From Bacteroides sp. (GTDB lineage Bacteria > Bacteroidota > Bacteroidia > Bacteroidales > Muribaculaceae), in assembly GCA_014802015.1 (NCBI GenBank), contig JAAVDB010000028.1, forward strand, positions 1 through 54,643: a stretch of 54,643 bases of DNA, read 5' to 3'. This document shows positions 49,601-54,643 of this stretch, one piece after another (the first letter of the stretch is position 1; each line of letters begins with the position of its first letter). Below the pieces are notes generated by a model, which made no database searches, had not been told where the DNA came from, and saw nothing but the letters and a program-made list of their open reading frames with translations. The position numbers were made by a program, and so were the translations under genes.

Positions 49601-51034
49601 CTATCTTTCGGACATGAGATACTCATGTATCCCTTTGGCTGCCTCGCGACCTGAGGCGATACATCGCACCACGAGTGATGCTCCCGTAGCCGTATCACCT
49701 GCCGCAAATACCTTGTCAACGCTTGTAGCCCGCGTTTCTGGATCGACTTTCACATTGCCGCGCGCATCTTTATCAAGACCCATCGCATCGATAAGTCCGG
49801 CACTCACAGGGCCTGTAAAGCCCATGGCAAGCAGTACGAGTTCAGCCTTTATGATAGACTTATTGCCTGTATGTACAAGATTCATACGACCTGTCTCAGG
49901 ATCCTTGTGCCACTCTACCTCCTCGACCTCCACCTCGCTTACACGGCCTTTATCATCACCGATAAAGCGACGGGTGTCGAGCAACCAGCGGCGTTCGCAT
50001 CCCTCCTCGTGGCTGCTTGACGTCTTGAGCACAACGGGCCAATAAGGCCACGGAGTGTCAGGGTTATCCCCTACCGGCGGTTTGGGCATAATCTCGATCT
50101 GAGTCACCGACAAGGCTCCCTGACGATGAGCAGTGCCCACACAGTCACTGCCGGTGTCACCGCCACCGATCACAAGTACGTTCTTGCCTTTAGCCGTGAT
50201 ACGGTCCTTCTCGGCTATCTTCTTACCGGCATTCACACGGTTCTGCTGCTGAAGGAGTTCAAGGGCAAAATGCACGCCTTTCAGTTCACGCCCCTCCACT
50301 CTCAGATCGCGCGGAGTCTCGGCGCCCATCGCAAGGCATACCGCGTCGTAATCTTTCATAAGATCGTTGACACTCACATCCTCTCCGATCTTGACATTGC
50401 AGCGAAACTCTATACCTTCGGCCTCCATCAGTGCCACACGGCGATCGATGACACTCTTGTCGAGCTTAAAGTCAGGTATGCCGAAGCGCAACAGTCCTCC
50501 GGGAGCTTCATTTTTCTCGAACACCGTCACTGTGTGTCCGCGACGGTTGAGTTGGTTGGCGCAAGCCAGTCCGGCAGGGCCGGCACCGATTACTGCCACA
50601 CGCTTGCCGGAACGGTGCGAGGGCTTACAGGGTTTTATAAGCCCTTCGGCAAACGCGCGTTCTACGATAGCAAGTTCATTCTCACGCACTGTCACGGCCT
50701 CATGTTGCTTGTTCAGCACGCAGCCTTTCTCGCACAGAGCCGGACATACACGGCCGGTAAATTCAGGAAAGTCATCGGTCTGCGACAGCAGCACGTATGC
50801 TCCGGCGATGTCGTCACGATACAAACGATCCTGCCATTCGGGCTGACGGTTGCCGAGCGGACAGCTCCAGTGACAGAACGGCACACCACACTCCATGCAG
50901 CGCGACGCCTGCTCGCGACGGTCGGGAGCATTGAGTCTGACCTCCACCTCGCGATAATCATTGACACGCTCGTCCACCGGGCGGTATCCACCCTCACGGC
51001 GCGGTATATTTAAGAATGCTTTAGGATTTCCCAT
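49601..51034 (-). CDS. gltD: Glutamate synthase small subunit
   Basis: A 477-residue NAD(P)H-oxidising subunit feeding electrons to GltB. The N-terminal cysteine region CMECGVPFCHWSCPLGNRQP and CPALCEKGCVL binds 4Fe-4S centres. VAVIGAGPAGLACANQLNRR is the FAD site and NVLVIGGGDTGSDCVGTA the NADPH site. FAAGDTATGASLVVRCIASG ends the FAD domain. Full length. It follows gltB by 44 bp. Confidence 0.96.
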   Translation of the reverse strand: MGNPKAFLNIPRREGGYRPVDERVNDYREVEVRLNAPDRREQASRCMECGVPFCHWSCPLGNRQPEWQDRLYRDDIAGAYVLLSQTDDFPEFTGRVCPALCEKGCVLNKQHEAVTVRENELAIVERAFAEGLIKPCKPSHRSGKRVAVIGAGPAGLACANQLNRRGHTVTVFEKNEAPGGLLRFGIPDFKLDKSVIDRRVALMEAEGIEFRCNVKIGEDVSVNDLMKDYDAVCLAMGAETPRDLRVEGRELKGVHFALELLQQQNRVNAGKKIAEKDRITAKGKNVLVIGGGDTGSDCVGTAHRQGALSVTQIEIMPKPPVGDNPDTPWPYWPVVLKTSSSHEEGCERRWLLDTRRFIGDDKGRVSEVEVEEVEWHKDPETGRMNLVHTGNKSIIKAELVLLAMGFTGPVSAGLIDAMGLDKDARGNVKVDPETRATSVDKVFAAGDTATGASLVVRCIASGREAAKGIHEYLMSER

Positions 51035-51078
51035 TTTTCTTCTTGTTTTTAGGTGCTTGATTTCGGATAATCACCCTG

Positions 51079-54000
51079 TCAAAGGGCCTTTGCCGCTTTC
51101 TTTTCGGCTTCGAGCACCTTTTTATATTCTATAGGTATCACTTTGAGGAACTGACTTACGTATTTGTCCCAGTCGTCGAGCATGCGTGCCGCAAGCGGTG
51201 AACGCGTATGCTTGTAATGAGCCGAGATCAGGCGGTGGAGTTCCCTGTTATCAGCCACATCCTCGATCAGTGACAGTTCGACAAGCTCCATATTACAGAA
51301 GTAATCAAATTCGCCCTCAGGATCCCATACATAAGCGATACCTCCGCTCATTCCGGCCGCAAAGTTACGTCCCGTTGGCCCGAGCACTACCGTACGCCCG
51401 CCGGTCATATATTCACAGCAGTGGTCACCGACACCTTCCACGACGGCAGTAGCGCCTGAGTTACGTACACAGAATCGTTCGCCCACGCGGCCATTGATAT
51501 AAATCTCGCCTGATGTGGCACCGTATAGCAGAGTATTTCCCGCGATGATATTAGCCTCGGGTGCGAATGACGACCCTACAGGTGGTACAATTACGATCTT
51601 GCCTCCTGACAGACCCTTGCCTACATAATCATTGGCATCCCCTTCGAGACGGAACGTGATGCCATGAGCGAGAAACGCGCCAAAACTCTGTCCGGCCGAG
51701 CCCTTGAACGTGCAGCGTATCGTGTCGTTAGGTAATCCGGCCTCGCCATACCGCTTGGCCACATCGCCCGATAGCATCGCACCCACGGCACGGTCCGTAT
51801 TGCAGATCGGAAACTCCAGTTCGACAGGCATCCCCGAAGTAAGGGCCGGGAACGAGCGGGATATTATCTCGCGGTCAAGCACATGATTTATCTCATGGCT
51901 CTGCGGGATTATATTGATTATAGCGTTTGAGGCGGTTTCCTCAGGCATATACAGCAGTTTCGACAAGTCAAGCCCCGGAGCGATGCGTCGACGCATTTCC
52001 TCATTGACACGCAGCATGTCGGCACGGCCTATCACCTCGTCGAGTTTGCGTATACCGAGCGAAGCCATTGTCTCACGGATGTCACGTGCAAGGAATCGGA
52101 AGAAGTTTATAACATATTCCGAGCGTCCGATAAAGCGTTTGCGCAATTCCTCATTCTGAGTAGCGACACCCACGGGACATGTATTCATGTGGCATTTGCG
52201 CATCATTACGCATCCGAGCACAATCAACGCGCTGGTGGCAAATCCGTACTCCTCTGCGCCGAGCATAGCCATTATCAGCACGTCACGGCCCGTCTTGAGC
52301 TGACCGTCTGCCTGTAATTTTACCTGACCGCGCAGATTGTTGATGACGAGAGTCTGCTGGGTCTCGGCAAGTCCTATCTCCTCAGGTACACCGGCATAAC
52401 GTATCGAGCTGGCCGGAGAAGCTCCCGTACCACCGTCACTGCCGCTGATGGTGATAAGATCACTCTTAGCCTTTGCCACACCGGCGGCAATGGTACCGAC
52501 TCCACTTTCCGAGACAAGCTTGACACTTACCTTTGCGGACGGATTGACATTCTTGAGGTCGAATATCAACTGAGCGAGGTCTTCGATCGAATAAATATCA
52601 TGGTGAGGAGGAGGAGAAATGAGTGTCAGACCCGGTATGGAGTGACGTGTCTTGGCAATAATGCTGTCCACTTTAAATCCGGGCAACTGTCCGCCTTCAC
52701 CCGGCTTGGCGCCCTGAGCGATTTTAATCTGTATCTCGTCGGCGTTGACCAGATACTCGGCTGTAACGCCGAAACGGCCTGAGGCCACCTGTTTTATGGC
52801 CGAGCGGGCCGATGTACCGTCGGGGCGGGGTGCGAAACGTGCCGGGTCCTCGCCTCCCTCACCCGTATTGGAGCGGGCGCCGATGGCATTCATGGCTATT
52901 GCAAGCGCTTCGTGTGCCTCGCGGCTTATTGAGCCGAATGACATGGCTCCGGTCACAAATCTGCGCATGATCTCTTCCTCCGGTTCGACTTCATCTATTG
53001 AAATAGGTGTGCCGGGACGGAACTCAAGGAAATCACGCAGGAATATCGGAGCGGGCTTATTGTCTACCAGCTCGGTAAATTCCTTGAACTTCTTGTACGA
53101 GCCGAGACGTGTGGCAAGCTGAAGTGTAGCGATGGTCTCGGGATTCCAGGCATGTTCCTCACCATCCTTACGGAACGAATATTGTCCAATAAAAGGCAGC
53201 GGTGCGTTGATGTCAAAATCGTTACCGTAAGCCTCGGCATGAGCGGTAAGGATGTCGCGTGTCATGGCCTCAAGGCCGATACCGCCCACCTTGCTTACAG
53301 TATCGCCGAAATATCTGCGGCACATTTCGTCCGAAAGACCGATGGCCTCAAACAGCTGTGCGCCCTTGTAGGATGTGAGCGTGGATATACCCATCTTGGA
53401 CATGACTTTAAGAAGGCCCTTATCCACGGCCTTGATGAAGTTGTGGCATGCCGTGTTGAAGTCGAGCTGAATCTCCTTGCGGTTTACGAGATCATCTATT
53501 ATCGCGAAGGCCAGATACGGATTTATGGCCGATGCACCATAACCTACGAGCAGCGCGAAATGCATGACCTCACGTGCATCAGCCGTCTCGATTACAAGAG
53601 CCGTCTGCACACGTTTTTTCTTGTCGATAAGATGATGATGGACAGCCGATGTAGCCAGAAGTGCGGGAATGGGAGCATTCTCAGCATCCACACCGCGGTC
53701 TGAGAGGATCACATAATTACATCCTTCGTCAACGGCCTTCTCGGCATCGGCACACAATCGTTCGATGCCTCTTGCCAGTCCCTCGGCACCTTCGCTAACG
53801 GGGAATGTCATCGAGAGTTTGCGAGTATTGAATCCCTTATATCTGAGATTGCACAGCAGGTCCAGTTCACGATTGGTGATGATGGGACGTTTGAGCAGTA
53901 CCATCTTGCACAGCTCGGGCGACAGCTCCATCAACGAGAGATTTACCGCACCGATATAACTGTCAAGGCTCATCACAAGTTCCTCACGCAACGGGTCGAT

Positions 54001-54643
54001 GGGAGGATTGGTCACCTGTGCGAAGTGCTGGCGGAAATAGGTATACATCAGCTGAGGCTGTTCGGAGAGAACGGCGATAGGCGTATCCTTACCCATGGAG
54101 TTCACAGGCTCCTTGGCATCGGTCACCATCGGAGTCATAATCTTCTCGACCTCCTCGCGATTGTAGAAAAACGCCTTTTTCAGACGGGCGAAATCATCTA
54201 CCGAATTGCTTACCTTACGTCCTGACGTGATGTTGTCGAGACTGATACGGTTGAGTGACAGCCAGTCGCGGTAAGGGAACTGCGTGGCGAGCTGTGCCTT
54301 GAGTTCGTCGTCGTAATATATCTTACCCTCCTGCATGTCCACCATCATCATCTTGCCCGGACGCAGACGACCTTTCTCACGTATCTCCGAGGCATCGAAC
54401 GGCAGCACGCCGGTCTCCGATGCTATCACTACCGTATCATTGTTGGTGATGAGATAGCGGGCCGGACGCAGACCGTTACGGTCAAGCATACCGCCGGCAT
54501 AGCGTCCATCGCTGAACAGGAGAGCTGCCGGACCGTCCCATGCCTCCATGAGTATTGAATGATATTCATAGAAGGCCTTCAGATCGGGTGATATAGGATT
54601 CTTGTCGTTAAACGATTCTGGCACGAGCATTGCCAATGCATGA
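51079..54643 (-). CDS. gltB: Glutamate synthase large subunit, 5' end cut by window
   Basis: At least 1187 residues of the roughly 1500-residue subunit; the frame runs off the window at 54643, so the N-terminal nucleophile Cys of the glutaminase domain is not visible. Present are the end of the glutaminase domain (DGRYAGGMLDRNGLRPARYL), the central domain (ILSDRGVDAENAPIPALLAT), the FMN synthase domain (FVTGAMSFGSISREAHEALA, NTGEGGEDPARFA, PGEGGQLPGFKV, SGSDGGTGASPASSIRYAG), the 3Fe-4S cysteines in CVMMRKCHMNTCPVG and the C-terminal GXGXG beta-helix (GGRTVVLGPTGRNFAAGMSG). It makes glutamate from glutamine and 2-oxoglutarate. Confidence 0.96.
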   Translation of the reverse strand, partial: HALAMLVPESFNDKNPISPDLKAFYEYHSILMEAWDGPAALLFSDGRYAGGMLDRNGLRPARYLITNNDTVVIASETGVLPFDASEIREKGRLRPGKMMMVDMQEGKIYYDDELKAQLATQFPYRDWLSLNRISLDNITSGRKVSNSVDDFARLKKAFFYNREEVEKIMTPMVTDAKEPVNSMGKDTPIAVLSEQPQLMYTYFRQHFAQVTNPPIDPLREELVMSLDSYIGAVNLSLMELSPELCKMVLLKRPIITNRELDLLCNLRYKGFNTRKLSMTFPVSEGAEGLARGIERLCADAEKAVDEGCNYVILSDRGVDAENAPIPALLATSAVHHHLIDKKKRVQTALVIETADAREVMHFALLVGYGASAINPYLAFAIIDDLVNRKEIQLDFNTACHNFIKAVDKGLLKVMSKMGISTLTSYKGAQLFEAIGLSDEMCRRYFGDTVSKVGGIGLEAMTRDILTAHAEAYGNDFDINAPLPFIGQYSFRKDGEEHAWNPETIATLQLATRLGSYKKFKEFTELVDNKPAPIFLRDFLEFRPGTPISIDEVEPEEEIMRRFVTGAMSFGSISREAHEALAIAMNAIGARSNTGEGGEDPARFAPRPDGTSARSAIKQVASGRFGVTAEYLVNADEIQIKIAQGAKPGEGGQLPGFKVDSIIAKTRHSIPGLTLISPPPHHDIYSIEDLAQLIFDLKNVNPSAKVSVKLVSESGVGTIAAGVAKAKSDLITISGSDGGTGASPASSIRYAGVPEEIGLAETQQTLVINNLRGQVKLQADGQLKTGRDVLIMAMLGAEEYGFATSALIVLGCVMMRKCHMNTCPVGVATQNEELRKRFIGRSEYVINFFRFLARDIRETMASLGIRKLDEVIGRADMLRVNEEMRRRIAPGLDLSKLLYMPEETASNAIINIIPQSHEINHVLDREIISRSFPALTSGMPVELEFPICNTDRAVGAMLSGDVAKRYGEAGLPNDTIRCTFKGSAGQSFGAFLAHGITFRLEGDANDYVGKGLSGGKIVIVPPVGSSFAPEANIIAGNTLLYGATSGEIYINGRVGERFCVRNSGATAVVEGVGDHCCEYMTGGRTVVLGPTGRNFAAGMSGGIAYVWDPEGEFDYFCNMELVELSLIEDVADNRELHRLISAHYKHTRSPLAARMLDDWDKYVSQFLKVIPIEYKKVLEAEKKAAKAL

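Noticed and set aside
50126-51013. 295-codon plus-strand frame opposite gltD
   Set aside because: Long only because of the codon bias of gltD on the other strand; no start context or homology seen.

Overview
The window reads as a chromosomal segment of a gut-type Bacteroidales, most likely Muribaculaceae (family placement is inference). Evidence: SusC/RagA-SusD/RagB pair, type IX secretion (T9SS)-like C-terminal tails, type III glutamine synthetase, LL-diaminopimelate aminotransferase, DUF4293 and DUF1573 proteins, and repeated Bacteroidetes-type promoters (TTG/TTTG, about 20 bp, TAnnTTTG). No rRNA, tRNA, insertion sequence, phage or CRISPR was found.

Layout. 1-118: cut end of an SRPBCC-like gene, then a 550-bp gap with three abutting inverted repeats. 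675-3938 (minus): operon of an acetyltransferase, a Tat-signal aldo/keto reductase, an exported flavodoxin with a T9SS-like tail and an exported carboxymuconolactone decarboxylase-cupin fusion, preceded by an AraC regulator (4026-4847). 4934-5119: remnant of a drug-efflux MFS gene. 5161-8735 (minus): AT-rich MBOAT/SGNH O-acylation pair plus an AraJ-like MFS exporter. 8965-12318: secreted esterase convergent with proBA. 12637-14612: DUF1573 protein and an orphan secreted protein. 14790-23423 (plus): C10 cysteine protease, RagA/SusC, RagB/SusD and a TlpA-like thioredoxin, a plausible peptide-capture operon closed by a strong terminator.

23647-31613 (plus) is the most distinctive block: oxalate CoA-transferase (frc), oxalyl-CoA decarboxylase (oxc), an AEC-family permease (same content as frc/oxc/yfdV of E. 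coli) and a full-length pyruvate:ferredoxin oxidoreductase (PFOR). Every junction carries a strong RNA hairpin, and I see no internal promoter motif. The CoA-transferase differs from Oxalobacter Frc at two pocket positions, and the PFOR has a changed loop after its substrate Thr plus an unusual C-terminus. PFOR supplying or using the CoA-ester chemistry of oxalate turnover is a testable idea.

31784-42637 is a late-cobalamin island in two convergent arms: PepSY protein-cobU-cobT-cobS-cobC (plus) and cbiA-pduO-cbiP-cobD-thioredoxin-VKOR-small ORF-cbiB (minus). Together they cover a,c-diamidation, adenosylation, the remaining amidations, aminopropanol attachment and lower-ligand assembly. Corrin-ring genes are absent here and no cobalamin riboswitch was recognised. 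A thiol-oxidation cassette sits inside the minus arm.

42862-54643 (minus) is nitrogen and cell-wall amino-acid metabolism: dapF-dapL-glnN, DUF4293, an S41 protease and gltB-gltD (gltB is cut by the window end). Several gene ends carry long, often perfect inverted repeats, including a 26-bp perfect one after glnN and a compound structure after gltD.
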